A stretch of DNA of 64,000 nt from Phytohabitans maris (GTDB lineage: Bacteria > Actinomycetota > Actinomycetes > Mycobacteriales > Micromonosporaceae). The notes beneath the pieces were generated by a model, which saw only the letters and a program-made list of their open reading frames with translations, was not told where the DNA came from and made no database searches. The position numbers were made by a program, and so were the translations under genes. The stretch spans positions 124,001 through 188,000 of the forward strand of contig NZ_JAVHUY010000014.1 in assembly GCF_031085175.1 (NCBI RefSeq), written 5' to 3'. Below, one piece after another: positions 33,305 to 42,757 of this stretch (the first letter of the stretch is position 1; the number at the start of each line of letters is the position of its first letter).

Positions 33305-34285
33305 ATGGACTACGCACGACTCGGCTCGACCGGCCTCAAGGTCTCGCGGATCTGTCTCGGCATGATGAGCTACAGCTCGCGGCCGTGGCGGGAGTGGACG
33401 CTCGACTACGAGGGGGCCGAGCCGATCGTGCGCCGCGCGGTCGAGCTCGGTGTGACCTTCTTCGACACCGCCGACATGTACTCGGTCGGCGGCAGCGAGG
33501 AGGTGACCGGCAAGCTGCTCGACACGTTCTTCGGCCGGCGCGACGACTACGTGCTCGCCACCAAGGTGTACAACCCGATGGGCGAGGGCCCCAACGACCG
33601 GGGCCTGTCCCGCAAGCACATCATGGCGTCGATCGACGACTCGCTGCGCCGGCTCGGCACCGACCACGTCGACCTGTACCAGATCCACCGCTGGGACTAC
33701 GACACGCCGATCGAGGAGACGATGTCGGCGCTGCACGACGTCGTGAAGGCCGGCAAGGCCCGCTACCTCGGGGCGTCGAGCATGTGGGCGTGGCAGTTCG
33801 CCCGGGCCCAGGAGGTGGCCCGGGCGAACGGGTGGACCCCGTTCGTGGCGATGCAGAACCACTACAACCTGCTGTACCGGGAGGAGGAGCGGGAGATGCT
33901 CCCGCTCTGCCTCGACGAGGGCGTCGGCGTCATCCCGTGGAGCCCGCTCGCCCGCGGCCTGCTGGCCCGCGCCCGCACCGACGCCACCGCCCGCTCCGGC
34001 AGCGACCAGTACGCCCGCGAGCTCTACCAGTCCGCCACCGGCGCCGCCGACGCCGCGGTCGTCGACGCGGTCGCCGCCGTCGCGACCGCCCGCGGGGTAC
34101 CGGCGGCCCAGGTCGCGCTCGCCTGGCTGCTGCGCCAGCCGGCGGTCACCGCACCGATCGTCGGCGCCACCAAGCTCCCGCACATCGAGGACGCGGTGGC
34201 CGCCGCCGACCTGGAGCTCACCGACGAGGAGGTCGCCACGCTGGAGGCGCCCTACGTCCCGCACGCCGTCGCCGGCCACGCCTGA
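33305..34285 (+). CDS. Aldo/keto reductase
   Basis: A 326-residue NADPH-dependent oxidoreductase of the YajO/YhdN type. The tetrad is Asp and Tyr in FFDTADMYSVG, Lys in LATKVYNP and His in YQIHRWDYD; the cofactor tail motif is IVGATKLPHIEDAV. It starts 9 bp after the glycoside hydrolase stop, so it may be co-transcribed and reduce a released sugar or aldehyde (inference). The region just after its stop is probably corrupted by poly-G. Confidence 0.93.
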   Translation: MDYARLGSTGLKVSRICLGMMSYSSRPWREWTLDYEGAEPIVRRAVELGVTFFDTADMYSVGGSEEVTGKLLDTFFGRRDDYVLATKVYNPMGEGPNDRGLSRKHIMASIDDSLRRLGTDHVDLYQIHRWDYDTPIEETMSALHDVVKAGKARYLGASSMWAWQFARAQEVARANGWTPFVAMQNHYNLLYREEEREMLPLCLDEGVGVIPWSPLARGLLARARTDATARSGSDQYARELYQSATGAADAAVVDAVAAVATARGVPAAQVALAWLLRQPAVTAPIVGATKLPHIEDAVAAADLELTDEEVATLEAPYVPHAVAGHA

Positions 34286-34323
34286 GCCAACCGCCTGAAG
34301 AAGCGTCGCGGGGCCGGGCCCCC

Positions 34324-34382
34324 GGGGGGGGGGGGGGGGGCCCGGCCGGGGGGGGGGGGGGCGGGGCGGGGCGCCGGGGGGG
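34324..34382. other. Poly-G tract and imperfect 3' duplication, probable artefact
   Basis: Runs of 17 and 14 G, with little else but G and a few C between and after. The tract is flanked by two imperfect copies of the aldo/keto reductase 3' end (about 34266-34320 and 34385-34441, sharing GCCAACCGCCTGAA). It looks like low-quality reads through the terminator hairpin. Confidence 0.65.
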
Positions 34383-34428
34383 TGGCGTCGCCGCCCACCC
34401 CTGCGCCAACCGCCTGAACACGCGGCGC

Positions 34429-34461
34429 GGGCCGCGCCCCTCGGTTCGCGGGGCGCGGCCC
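34429..34461. terminator. Bidirectional terminator between convergent genes
   Basis: A perfect 12-bp stem, GGGCCGCGCCCC and its complement, with a 9-nt loop. It lies between the reductase and chitinase genes, whose stops face each other. Confidence 0.85.
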
Positions 34462-34478
34462 TTCCGGCGGCGCCGTGT

Positions 34479-35858
34479 CTACGGCAGGCGCCACTGCTGG
34501 TTGGCGCCGCCGAAGCAGTCCCAGATCTGCAGCCGGGTGCCGTCCGCCGAGCTGTTGCCGGTGGCGTCGAGGCACTTGTTGGACGCGGGGTTGCGCAGGG
34601 TCAGGTTGCTCTGCGCCTGCCACACCTGCGCGCCGGTGCCGTTGCAGTCGTAGAGCTGGACCACCGTGCCGTTGGCGGTGCCGGCCGCGGCCACGTCCAT
34701 GCACTTGCCGAGCGCGCGGAGCGTCCCGTCGCCGCCGACCGTCCACTGTTGAGCGTTGGTGCCGTTGCAGGCGTAGAGCTGGACGGCCGTGCCGTTGGCC
34801 GAGCTGGCGCCGGCGACGTCGACGCACTTGCCGGCGATACCGGTGATCTGGCCGGTGCGGCCGCCCGGCGGCGGGGTGGTCGGGTTGCCGCCACCGCCCG
34901 TGGCCACCTCGTAGATGGCGCTGACCAGCGAGTTGGCGCCGGTGGCGTCCTGGGACAGCTCCCAGTTCATCATGCCGCCGCCGTTGGCCATCATGTACTG
35001 CGTCTTGCGCTTCACCGTCGGGATGCCGTTGTAGCACTGCTGCGCGCCGCCGGCGGTGGTGCAGTCGCGGTTGGCGTTGGCCGGGTCCATCGAGACCAGG
35101 TTCGCGTACGTGTAGTAGCCCGGCCGGCTGTAGAACGGCACGCCCATCACGGTCTTGCCGGCCGGCAGGCCGCGTGACTTCCACTCGTTGACGTTGCTGA
35201 CCGCCCAGTCGTAGTTGGCGTGCGGGCTGCCGCCGTCGTAGGTCATGATGTTGAGCCAGTCGACGTACCCGAAGACGGCCGGCTGCACGCCCTGCGCGGT
35301 GCCGCCGCCGGAGACGACCGCCGCGGTGAGCAGCTTGCCGCGGCTGTGCATGGCGGTGCTGAGCTGCTGCATCAGCGCGGTGAAGTTGTTGCCCGAGGTG
35401 CCCGGGTCGGGGTACTCCCAGTCGATGTCGACACCGTCCAGGTTGTACTGGGTGACGAAGCTGACCAGGCTGTTGACGAACGTGGTCCGCCCGCCCGAGC
35501 TGGCCGCCAGCGCCTCGAACGCGGAGTCGTCGCCGTTGTTCCAGCCGCCGACCGCGATCAGCACCTTGACGTTGCCCGCGTGGCCGAGCGAGACGAGCTG
35601 CTGGAGCTTGGGGATGTTCTCCACCGGCTGGAGCGTGCCGTTGGCGTTCGGCAGCGCGAACGCGTAGTTGACGTGGGTCAGCTTCCCGTACTGGACGCTG
35701 CTCACGTTGCCGGACCAGGACGGCATGTAGCCGACGCTCTTGAACCCGTTCGGCAGCACGGCCGCGCTGGAGGCGGCCGGGTGGAGCACCGCGACGAGGG
35801 CGGCGGCCGCGACGGTCGCGACCGCGCCGAACGCGGCCGTGAGTCCCCTTCGTGACAT
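34479..35858 (-). CDS. GH18 chitinase with CBM13 (ricin-B) domain
   Basis: A 459-residue secreted enzyme. The signal peptide is residues 1-33. The GH18 barrel covers about 36-320, with catalytic DGVDIDWEYP (acid Glu148), GGWNNGDDSAF and YDGGSPHANYDW. A Gly/Pro linker leads to a ricin-B trefoil at about 335-459 with three QxW-type repeats (NAQQWT, GAQVWQ, NQQWRLP). It cleaves chitin in soil. Its promoter carries a perfect palindrome that the upstream ROK protein probably binds. Confidence 0.95.
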   Translation of the reverse strand: MSRRGLTAAFGAVATVAAAALVAVLHPAASSAAVLPNGFKSVGYMPSWSGNVSSVQYGKLTHVNYAFALPNANGTLQPVENIPKLQQLVSLGHAGNVKVLIAVGGWNNGDDSAFEALAASSGGRTTFVNSLVSFVTQYNLDGVDIDWEYPDPGTSGNNFTALMQQLSTAMHSRGKLLTAAVVSGGGTAQGVQPAVFGYVDWLNIMTYDGGSPHANYDWAVSNVNEWKSRGLPAGKTVMGVPFYSRPGYYTYANLVSMDPANANRDCTTAGGAQQCYNGIPTVKRKTQYMMANGGGMMNWELSQDATGANSLVSAIYEVATGGGGNPTTPPPGGRTGQITGIAGKCVDVAGASSANGTAVQLYACNGTNAQQWTVGGDGTLRALGKCMDVAAAGTANGTVVQLYDCNGTGAQVWQAQSNLTLRNPASNKCLDATGNSSADGTRLQIWDCFGGANQQWRLP

Positions 35859-35927
35859 CGACGATCCTTTCGGTAGTCGTCCGGTCGCGGGGCCGCCCGC
35901 CGACGGCGGAACCGCGCAGATGCACGA

Positions 35928-35957
35928 AGGTTAGGAAGGTTTACTATTAATAGTCAA
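35928..35957 (-). promoter_or_regulatory. Chitinase promoter with ROK-type operator
   Basis: Minus-strand -35 TTGACT (35957-35952), 18-bp spacer, -10 TAACCT (35933-35928). The perfect 12-bp palindrome ACTATTAATAGT (35943-35954) overlaps the -35 and spacer. This is a strikingly AT-rich site for the genome and lies 34 bp after the ROK gene stop. No DasR-type site is visible. Confidence 0.72.
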
Positions 35958-35987
35958 TACAAGCATTGAAATAAGTGAACGGAACTC

Positions 35988-37184
35988 TCAGCGGGAGCCG
36001 CCATCGGCGAGGAGCTTGGCGACCGGCAGCGTCGCCGCGCCCACCGAGACCGCGTCCGGGCCGAGCCGGCACAGCTCGATCGAGGCCTGCCCGTACGGGT
36101 GGCGCAGCGCGTGCGCGGCCGCCACCTCCCGGATCCGGGGCAGCAGCACATCGCCGAGCGCGAGCCCCGCCCAGCCGCCGAGCACGATCCGCTCCGGGTT
36201 GAACAGGTTGATCAGGTTGGCGATGCCGGCGCCGAGGTACCCGGCGGTCTCCTCCAGGACCCGCGCGGCGGACTCGGAGCGTTCGGCACCGGCGACCAGC
36301 GCGGCGATCCCGCTCTCCTCGTCCGGCCCCGGGACGCGCCCGCGCCGGGCCACCCGCCAGCGGTCGAGCACCGCCTCCGCCCCGACGTACGCCTCCAGGC
36401 AGCCCTCCGCGCCGCAGCGGCACCGGCGGCCGCCGTACACGATCGTGGTGTGCCCCCACTCGCTGGCGCTGCTGCTCACACCGCGGTAGCTGACGCCGTC
36501 GGTGAGCACGGCGGCGCCGACGCCGGAGCCGACCAGGGCGACCACCACGTGCCGGGCGCCGCGCCCCGCGCCGAACCACATCTCCGCGCGGCCGAGCGTC
36601 TTGGCGCCGTTGTCGAAGTAGAGGCTGGCGCCGGTGCCCGCGCGGAGCATCGCCTCCAGCGGCACCCCCTCCCAGCCGAGCGTCTGCGCGTGTACGACCG
36701 CCGAGGCGCCCTGCTCGACCACGCCGGGCACCCCGACGCCGACGCCGAGCAGCGCGTCGGGCGCGATCCCGGCCGCGGCGGTCACGGCGTCCAGGCCGGC
36801 GAGGATGTGCCGGACCACGGTCTCCGGGGCGGGCCGGGCCGACTCGATCGGGTGGTCCGCCTTGGCCAGACCGGTCATCGCCAGGTCGAACAGCTCCACC
36901 CGCACCCGGGTCTCGCCGACGTCGACGCCGACCACGTACGCGTACCCGGGGCGGACCCGCAGCAGCGTGCGCGGCCGGCCGCCGTCCGAGTCGACCGCGC
37001 CGGCCTCCTCGACCAGGCCCTGCTCCAGCATCTCGCCGACCAGGTTGCTGACGCTGGCCGCGCTCAGGCCGGTGACGCCGGTGAGCTCCTGCCGGCTCGA
37101 CGGCCCGTCGTGGTACAGCCGCGACAGCAGCACCGCCCGGTTGCGGCGGCGCATGTCCCGGACCGTCGCTCGCTTCGCCTCCAC
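35988..37184 (-). CDS. ROK-family transcriptional regulator
   Basis: A 398-residue regulator. The N-terminal HTH is residues 10-55 (RRRNRAVLLSRLYHDGPSSRQELTGVTGLSAASVSNLV). The ROK sugar-binding body follows, with the ATPase-like GVDVGETRV, the ligand motif ASEWGHTTIV and the zinc motif CRCGAEGCLE. It is likely a sugar-responsive repressor, plausibly for N-acetylglucosamine or chitobiose given the chitinase directly downstream. Confidence 0.93.
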   Translation of the reverse strand: MEAKRATVRDMRRRNRAVLLSRLYHDGPSSRQELTGVTGLSAASVSNLVGEMLEQGLVEEAGAVDSDGGRPRTLLRVRPGYAYVVGVDVGETRVRVELFDLAMTGLAKADHPIESARPAPETVVRHILAGLDAVTAAAGIAPDALLGVGVGVPGVVEQGASAVVHAQTLGWEGVPLEAMLRAGTGASLYFDNGAKTLGRAEMWFGAGRGARHVVVALVGSGVGAAVLTDGVSYRGVSSSASEWGHTTIVYGGRRCRCGAEGCLEAYVGAEAVLDRWRVARRGRVPGPDEESGIAALVAGAERSESAARVLEETAGYLGAGIANLINLFNPERIVLGGWAGLALGDVLLPRIREVAAAHALRHPYGQASIELCRLGPDAVSVGAATLPVAKLLADGGSR

Positions 37185-37250
37185 CGACCCCGCACTTTCG
37201 TCACCCGCTGAAATAAGGGATCCAATCTAGCGCGGGCCTCAGCGCGGGCC

Positions 37251-37838
37251 TCAGCGCGGGGTGGCGTCGAGGAGGCGTTGCATCTGCTCGATCTGGGCGG
37301 TGCGGGACCGCTCGATCCGCCCGGCGAGGTCGACCAGGCGCGGGTCGGCGCCGCTGGCCAGCTCCATCTTGGCCAGCGCGATGGCGTCGCCCTGGTGGGC
37401 CATCATCGTGTTGAGGAAGCGCCGCTCGAACTCCGTACCGGTCGACGCGCGCAGCGCCGCGACCTGCTGCTCGCCGGTGCCGGGCAGGCCGCCGTGCGCG
37501 GCGTGCGGGTCCGGTCCGCCCGGCGGCGCGGGCGCGGACGCCGGTGCGCCCGAGTCGGCCAGGATGCCGGCCATCAGCTCGACCTCGTCCCGCTGGGTGG
37601 CCTCGATGGCGGCGGCGAGCTGGACCAGCTCGGCCCGGCCGCCCTTGGCCCGCCCGAGGCCGGCCAGCTCCACGCCCTGCCGGTGGTGCGGCAGGATCAT
37701 CTGCAGGAACATCACGTCGGTGTTGCCGAGGCCGCCGCTCGCCGCCCCCGGGGTATCCACTGTGGAGGGCGCCGCCGGGCTCGCCGTGCAACCGGCCAGC
37801 AGCACCGCCATCAGCGCGACCGCGACGCGACGGGACAT
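37251..37838 (-). CDS. DUF305 lipoprotein
   Basis: A 195-residue exported protein. The lipobox is LLAGC at about residues 13-17. The DUF305 body carries paired histidines (MILPHHRQGVEL and MMAHQGDAIALAK), typical of this four-helix, possibly copper-related family. The GTG/ATG choice is made on the MSRRVAVALMAV signal. It diverges from the LPMO gene, which needs copper, so a role in copper supply is possible but not shown. Confidence 0.88.
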   Translation of the reverse strand: MSRRVAVALMAVLLAGCTASPAAPSTVDTPGAASGGLGNTDVMFLQMILPHHRQGVELAGLGRAKGGRAELVQLAAAIEATQRDEVELMAGILADSGAPASAPAPPGGPDPHAAHGGLPGTGEQQVAALRASTGTEFERRFLNTMMAHQGDAIALAKMELASGADPRLVDLAGRIERSRTAQIEQMQRLLDATPR

Positions 37839-37862
37839 CGACACCCCCAACCGTTAAGACGA

Positions 37863-37891
37863 TTAAGAGTAAAGCGCACATCTTCTCTTAA
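37863..37891. promoter_or_regulatory. Inverted repeat between DUF305 and LPMO genes
   Basis: TTAAGAG/CTCTTAA arms with a 15-bp spacer, plus a further TTAAGA 11 bp to the left. It sits in a short AT-rich divergent promoter region (37839-37976). Confidence 0.5.
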
Positions 37892-37976
37892 CAATATTTA
37901 CAGATAGCGTCGCACCGATGTAACCTCTCGCTACCCACGGCCGGAATCCCCTGTTTCCCCCACAAGGAGTGCCTGG

Positions 37977-38717
37977 ATGAACCTACGACGAAAGGTGGCG
38001 GCGCTCGCCGGTGGCATCGCGGCCGTGCCGCTGGTGCTCATCGCGCTGCCGTCGAGCCCGGCCAGCGGGCACGGTTGGATCACCTCGCCCCCCAGCCGCC
38101 AGGACATGTGCGCCACCGGCCGGGTCGCCAACTGCGGCCCGATCCAGTACGAGCCGCAGAGCGTCGAAGGCCCCAAGGGGCAGCGCAACTGCAACGCCGG
38201 CCTCGCCCAGTTCGCGGTGCTCAACGACGCCTCCCGCTTCCCGGCCACCAGCACCGGCAGCACGGTCACCTTCAACTGGCGGCTCACCGTCAACCACCGC
38301 ACCACCACGTGGGAGTACTGGCTGGGCAGCCGCCTGCTGGCCTCGTTCAACCAAAACAACCAGCAGCCGCCGATGACGCTGTCGCACACGGTCAGCGGCA
38401 TCCCCAGCGGCCGCCAGACCGTCCTCGCGATCTGGAACATCGCCGACACCCCCATGGCGTTCTACGCCTGCGTCGACCTGCAGGTCGGCGGCGGCAACCC
38501 CAACCCCAACCCGACCACCCCGCCACCCAACCCCACGACCCCGCCGCCCAACCCGACCACGCCCCCGCCGCAGGGCGGCACCTGGGCGGCCGGCACGGCG
38601 TACGCGGTCGGCGCCCGCGTGACCTACGGCGGCCGCAGCTACCAGTGCCTCCAGGCCCACACCGCCATCCCCGGCTGGGAACCCCCGAACGTCCCCGCCC
38701 TCTGGCGCGCCCTGTAA
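37977..38717 (+). CDS. AA10 lytic polysaccharide monooxygenase with CBM5/12
   Basis: A 246-residue secreted copper enzyme. Signal peptide 1-31; cleavage leaves His32 (HGWITSPPSR), the N-terminal half of the histidine brace. The AA10 body ends near residue 172 with AFYACVDLQV. Repeated PNPTTPP linkers lead to a chitin-binding CBM5/12 at about 200-246 (WAAGTAYAVGARVTYGGRSYQC...W). It cleaves crystalline chitin oxidatively and would help the GH18 chitinase. An AAGGAG site precedes the ATG. Confidence 0.95.
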   Translation: MNLRRKVAALAGGIAAVPLVLIALPSSPASGHGWITSPPSRQDMCATGRVANCGPIQYEPQSVEGPKGQRNCNAGLAQFAVLNDASRFPATSTGSTVTFNWRLTVNHRTTTWEYWLGSRLLASFNQNNQQPPMTLSHTVSGIPSGRQTVLAIWNIADTPMAFYACVDLQVGGGNPNPNPTTPPPNPTTPPPNPTTPPPQGGTWAAGTAYAVGARVTYGGRSYQCLQAHTAIPGWEPPNVPALWRAL

Positions 38718-38728
38718 CCCCACGACCC

Positions 38729-38769
38729 GGGCCGGCACCGACGGCGATGGCCCCCGCCGGTGCCGGCCC
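38729..38769. terminator. Terminator after the LPMO gene
   Basis: A perfect 12-bp stem, GGGCCGGCACCG and its complement, with a 17-nt loop, between the convergent LPMO and 38784-39581 genes. Confidence 0.8.
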
Positions 38770-38783
38770 GCCCCACGCGGGCG

Positions 38784-39581
38784 TCACGCGGTGGCGACCC
38801 GGTCGAGCAGGCGGTGGGCGGACGGGACGTCGTGCGGGATCTCCGTGGTGACCACGACGCTGCCGGTGTCGCCGTCGTCGGGGAGGCGCGCGGCCAGGTC
38901 GGCCACCACGGACGGCAGCGCCTCGGTACGGCGTACCAGGGTGCCGACCCGCCCCGGCGAGAACGTGACGACGAGCGCGTGGGCCGGCAGCACCGGCAGC
39001 AGCGCCGGCCCGAGGTCGAGCAGCAGCGTGACCGGCTCCCACCCGGTCCCGCCCGCGGAGGGCGGCACGTCGACGACCAGCACGATGAACTCGTCCGACA
39101 GGGGCGGACCGTCCTCGCCGCCGAGCTGGTACACGCCGCCGAGCAGCGAGGCCAGGTAGCCGGCGGTCACCGAACCCCGGCGCGGGTCGCCGCAGAGCGT
39201 GACGTCGGTCGGTGCGAGGACCGCCTCCGCCCAGGCCTCGACCACCGCGCGGACCAGCCGCGACGGCGGGCCGGCCAAGGGCATCCGCCGGTACAGGGCG
39301 AAGATGTCGTCGACCGTCCGCCGCAGCTCCCACCCCGCCCGAGCCCGGGCGTGCCCCAGCCGGGTGCCGGCCGGCCGCACGTCCTGACGGCGGGCGATGG
39401 CACGGGCAAGCGCCTCCACGGACGGGTGCCACCAATCCTCGGGGCGTACCCACCCCTGGTGCTCGACGGCCGCCCGCCAGGCGTCCCGGACCCCGCCGGC
39501 CGGCGTGCGGTGGCGGCGCAGCGACCGCGACCGCTGCTCGATGGCCGCCGCCGGTGGCCGGCGTACCGTGCCGTCGCCCAT
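38784..39581 (-). CDS. Hypothetical protein, weak GGDEF-like resemblance
   Basis: A 265-residue soluble protein without signal peptide or clear domain. The helical N-terminal half (residues 30-130, [54 protein letters not shown]) is like that of small actinomycete proteins that continue with a DPLTGL motif. Here the matching place reads CGDPRRGSVTAGYL, so a degenerate, non-catalytic GGDEF-like domain is possible. Low certainty; function unknown. Confidence 0.7.
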   Translation of the reverse strand: MGDGTVRRPPAAAIEQRSRSLRRHRTPAGGVRDAWRAAVEHQGWVRPEDWWHPSVEALARAIARRQDVRPAGTRLGHARARAGWELRRTVDDIFALYRRMPLAGPPSRLVRAVVEAWAEAVLAPTDVTLCGDPRRGSVTAGYLASLLGGVYQLGGEDGPPLSDEFIVLVVDVPPSAGGTGWEPVTLLLDLGPALLPVLPAHALVVTFSPGRVGTLVRRTEALPSVVADLAARLPDDGDTGSVVVTTEIPHDVPSAHRLLDRVATA

Positions 39582-39731
39582 CCGCTCGTACCTCCCCCAC
39601 TCACCACAACGCCCCGGACACCAGACGATGACGCGTTCCGCCCATACTGCCCGGTCCCGGCCACCCCCGCTGCCGGGGCGGGCGGTAACCCGCCCGCGGG
39701 CGGCGCGGGACGCCGGCGGGCGGGCGGTGCG

Positions 39732-39759
39732 GTGCCCGGGCCCGGCCGGCCCCGGGCAC
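39732..39759 (-). terminator. Terminator of the efflux operon
   Basis: GTGCCCGGG/CCCGGGCAC arms around 10 bp, 43 bp beyond the permease stop. The surrounding 39582-39801 interval is almost pure GC and shows no gene. Confidence 0.55.
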
Positions 39760-39801
39760 GGTGGCCCGGAGCGGCCGGCCCCCGAGGGCCCGGGCCCCCG
39801 C

Positions 39802-41013
39802 TCAGGGTGTGGCCAGCGCCTCCGTGGGTGGGAGGCGGGCCGCGCGGATCGCCGGGTACAGGCCGGCGATCGCGCCGATCACCAGCGTGGCCCCGATCCC
39901 GCCGGCCGCGGCCCACGGCGGTACCACCGCCGGCCAGTCCTGGGTCGCGGCGTAGAAGGCGGTCACGGCCGTGCCCAGTACCACGCCGCCGGCGCCGCCC
40001 AGGGCGGAGAGCAGCAGCGACTCGGCGAGGAACTGGACCCGCACCTGGCCGCGGGTGGCGCCCAGGGAGCGGCGCAGGCCGATCTCGGCGCGGCGTTCGA
40101 GCACCGAGATGACCATCGTGTTGGCCACCCCGACGCCGCCGACCAGCAGGGCCACCGCGCCCAGCCCCAGCAGCAGGCCGGTGAACGCGCGGTCCGCGGC
40201 CTGCTTGGCGGCCAGGGCATCGGACGGGCGGGAGACCTCGACCTCGCTCGGCGTCTCCGGGTTGGCCGTGGCCGCCAGCACCCCGCGCACGTCGGTGACG
40301 TACTCCTCGCGGGCCCGGGCGTACACGGTGGTCGGATGGCCGTCGAAGTCCAGATAGGACTCCGCCGCCGCCCAGCCGATCAGGGCCGCCGAGTCGAGCT
40401 CCGGGGCGAGTGGGGCCGGGTCGAGCACCCCGACCACGGTGAACCACTCGCCGCCGACGTAGACCCGTACGTCCTGGCCGGCCGCCCCGATGCCGAGCCG
40501 GTCGGCCGCCGCGCTGCCCAGTACCACCGCCGGGTAGCGCGCCGTCGCCTCGTTGAGCCAGGTGCCGCTCGCCACCGTGGCGCTCACCGTCGACAGCAGG
40601 TCCACCCGGGCGGCGAGGCAGAGCAGCCCGTTCGTCTCGATCTCCGGGATGCGGTCCGACCGGTACACCTTGGCGTCCGGCACCTTGCCCACCGCGGACG
40701 CCGCCGTGACCGGTCCGATCCGCCGGATCATCTCGACCGACCCGTCGGGGAGGGTGGCCGCGTCGCCGAAGATGTCGTTGCCCGGACCGGCGGTGAGCAG
40801 GTTGGTGCCGAGGCGGTCGAGGGTCTGCCGCAGGTCGGCGCGGCTGGACGTGGAGACGCCGACGACCGCGACCATCGCGGCGATGCCGATCGCGATGCCC
40901 AGCGCGGACAGGAACGCCCGCAGCGGCCGGGTACGCAGGCCGGCCCCGCCCACCATGAGGACGTCGGACGCCCGCATTCGGGCGGGGGCCAGCCGGTGGG
41001 TCGCCGCCGTCAT
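39802..41013 (-). CDS. MacB/FtsX-type ABC permease
   Basis: A 403-residue permease. TM1 is near residues 30-52 ([21 protein letters not shown]), a large extracytoplasmic MacB-PCD domain covers about 55-270, and three C-terminal TMs follow ([29 protein letters not shown]..., near 285-395). The [13 protein letters not shown]-like coupling helix reads [17 protein letters not shown]. It works with the ATPase and adaptor encoded upstream, probably exporting a peptide or lipid. Start overlaps the ATPase stop. Confidence 0.92.
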   Translation of the reverse strand: MTAATHRLAPARMRASDVLMVGGAGLRTRPLRAFLSALGIAIGIAAMVAVVGVSTSSRADLRQTLDRLGTNLLTAGPGNDIFGDAATLPDGSVEMIRRIGPVTAASAVGKVPDAKVYRSDRIPEIETNGLLCLAARVDLLSTVSATVASGTWLNEATARYPAVVLGSAAADRLGIGAAGQDVRVYVGGEWFTVVGVLDPAPLAPELDSAALIGWAAAESYLDFDGHPTTVYARAREEYVTDVRGVLAATANPETPSEVEVSRPSDALAAKQAADRAFTGLLLGLGAVALLVGGVGVANTMVISVLERRAEIGLRRSLGATRGQVRVQFLAESLLLSALGGAGGVVLGTAVTAFYAATQDWPAVVPPWAAAGGIGATLVIGAIAGLYPAIRAARLPPTEALATP

Positions 41014-41690
41014 ACCGGCACCACCGCCGTCTCGACCTGGCCGTCGCGCATCCGCACCTGCCGGGGCACGCTCGCGGCGATCTCCAGGTCGTGGGTGATG
41101 ACGACGATGGTGGTACCGGCCGCGTGCAGGTCGCGCAGCAGCGCCATCACCGCCGTGCCGGAGGCGGTGTCGAGGTTGCCGGTCGGCTCGTCCGCGAGCA
41201 GCAGCGCCGGCTCCCCCACCACCGCGCGGGCGATCGCCACCCGCTGCCGTTCGCCGCCGGAGAGCTCGTGCGGGCGGTGGTCGAGGCGGTGGCCGAGGCC
41301 GACCCGTTCCAGCGCGGCCGCGGCCCGCTTGCGCCGCTCCCGCCGCGACACGCCCGCGTAGAGCAGCCCGTCGGCGACGTTGTCCACCGCGCGCACGCCG
41401 GCCGCGAGGTGGAACTGCTGGAAGACGAACCCGATCCGGGACGCCCGCAGCGCGGAGAGCTCCCGGTCGGAGAGGCGGGCCACGTCGAAGCCGTCGACCC
41501 GCACGGTGCCGGTGGTGGGGCGGTCCAGCGTGCCGATCAGGTGCAGCATCGTCGACTTTCCGGAGCCGGAAGGGCCGACGATCGCCACCATCTCGCCGCG
41601 GAGGACGGCCAGCGACACGCCGCGCACGGCCGCGACGCCGCCCGGGTACGTCTTCGTGACCTCCGCCAGCTCCAGGACAGGCTGGTTCAC
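41010..41690 (-). CDS. MacB/LolD-type ABC ATP-binding protein
   Basis: A 226-residue ATPase. Walker [11 protein letters not shown] loop FVFQQFHL, signature [14 protein letters not shown], Walker [13 protein letters not shown] and the switch His in ITHDLEIA are all present. It powers the adjacent MacB-like permease. ATGA-type overlaps on both sides place it inside a four-gene operon. Confidence 0.96.
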   Translation of the reverse strand: MNQPVLELAEVTKTYPGGVAAVRGVSLAVLRGEMVAIVGPSGSGKSTMLHLIGTLDRPTTGTVRVDGFDVARLSDRELSALRASRIGFVFQQFHLAAGVRAVDNVADGLLYAGVSRRERRKRAAAALERVGLGHRLDHRPHELSGGERQRVAIARAVVGEPALLLADEPTGNLDTASGTAVMALLRDLHAAGTTIVVITHDLEIAASVPRQVRMRDGQVETAVVPV

Positions 41691-42757
41691 GAGGCGACGC
41701 CCACGGTCATGCCCTCGGCGACGCCGTCACCGGAGACCTCGACCCGACCGCCGGAGAACATCCCGGTCTCCACCGGCACGATCCGGGTGGTCGTGCCCTC
41801 GACGACCTGCACGCCGTACCCGCCCTCGGCGAGGGCGAGCAGCGCGGCGACCGGCACGCTCAGCACGTTCTCCCGCTTCTGCGCGGTGAACGACACGTCC
41901 ACCGCGGCCTGGTCGAGCGTGCCGAGCCCCTTCTGGTCGGCGAGCGACACGGTCACCTCGAGCTTGGTCTCCGGCTCCTGCTCCTGGCCGGTGCCGCCGC
42001 TGCCCAGCTCGATCACGGTCTCGACCGAGGCGACCTTCCCCTGGGCGGTACGCCCGTCGGGCAGCTCGACGCCGACCGCGGCTCCCGTGCCGGCCAGCCG
42101 CTGCTGGTCGACGTCGAGGTCGACGGTCACCACCCGGGTGGTACCGGTGTAGGAGAGCACCGCCTGCCCGCCGGCCGGGTCGCCGACCTGCCCGCGCACC
42201 TCGTAGATCCGCACGTCGCCGGCGGCGTACGCGACCCGGCCGACCTCGACGGTGCCGGTCTGCTCGATGCCGAGGTCCTCCTGCCACTCGCGGACCGCGT
42301 CGGCGGTGGAGTCGCTGTACTCCTCGTCGACGGTGAAGCCGTCGTAGCCGAGCGCGGCCAGGTTCTGCTCGAACTGCTTCACGTCCGCCCCCTCCACGCC
42401 CGGCGTCAGCGGCCGGTACAGCGGGAGCGTGCCGCGCAGCAGCACCACCGGCGTGTCGTCGACCCCGTAGAGCCGCCCGCCCCGCTTGATCGTGGAGCCG
42501 GCCGGCGGGAGCCAGGTGACCGTGCCGCGGAGGCGGGGCGTCACGGCGGTCTCGGTGCCGTACCCGAGCGTGCCGTCGACCGTCTCCGCGTCGACCAGGG
42601 TGGAGCGCTGGACCTGGGCGGTGGCCGGCGGCAGGGTGCTGCCGGCCGCGGTGCCGCTGTCGCCGCGGTCGAGGGCGACGGCCGCCGCCGTGCCACCCGC
42701 CGCGGCGACCGCGACCCCGGCCGCGAGGAGGACCCGGCCTCGTCTGCGCCGGCTCAC
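41687..42757 (-). CDS. Efflux periplasmic-adaptor-like protein with peptidoglycan-binding domain
   Basis: A 356-residue membrane-anchored protein. One TM lies at residues 9-29. Then come an adaptor-like start ([19 protein letters not shown]), an embedded PG_binding_1 domain near 120-165 ([16 protein letters not shown]... [16 protein letters not shown]), and beta-barrel parts with [15 protein letters not shown] and the C-terminal [12 protein letters not shown]. It links the ABC pump to the cell envelope. The GTG start overlaps the lipoprotein stop. Confidence 0.9.
   Translation of the reverse strand: MSRRRRGRVLLAAGVAVAAAGGTAAAVALDRGDSGTAAGSTLPPATAQVQRSTLVDAETVDGTLGYGTETAVTPRLRGTVTWLPPAGSTIKRGGRLYGVDDTPVVLLRGTLPLYRPLTPGVEGADVKQFEQNLAALGYDGFTVDEEYSDSTADAVREWQEDLGIEQTGTVEVGRVAYAAGDVRIYEVRGQVGDPAGGQAVLSYTGTTRVVTVDLDVDQQRLAGTGAAVGVELPDGRTAQGKVASVETVIELGSGGTGQEQEPETKLEVTVSLADQKGLGTLDQAAVDVSFTAQKRENVLSVPVAALLALAEGGYGVQVVEGTTTRIVPVETGMFSGGRVEVSGDGVAEGMTVGVAS

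Noticed and set aside
30086-34279. A 1397-codon frame antisense to the glycoside hydrolase and reductase
   Set aside because: Its composition (Arg/Val/Gly/Asp-rich low complexity) is that of a third-position GC shadow; no domain or start signal.
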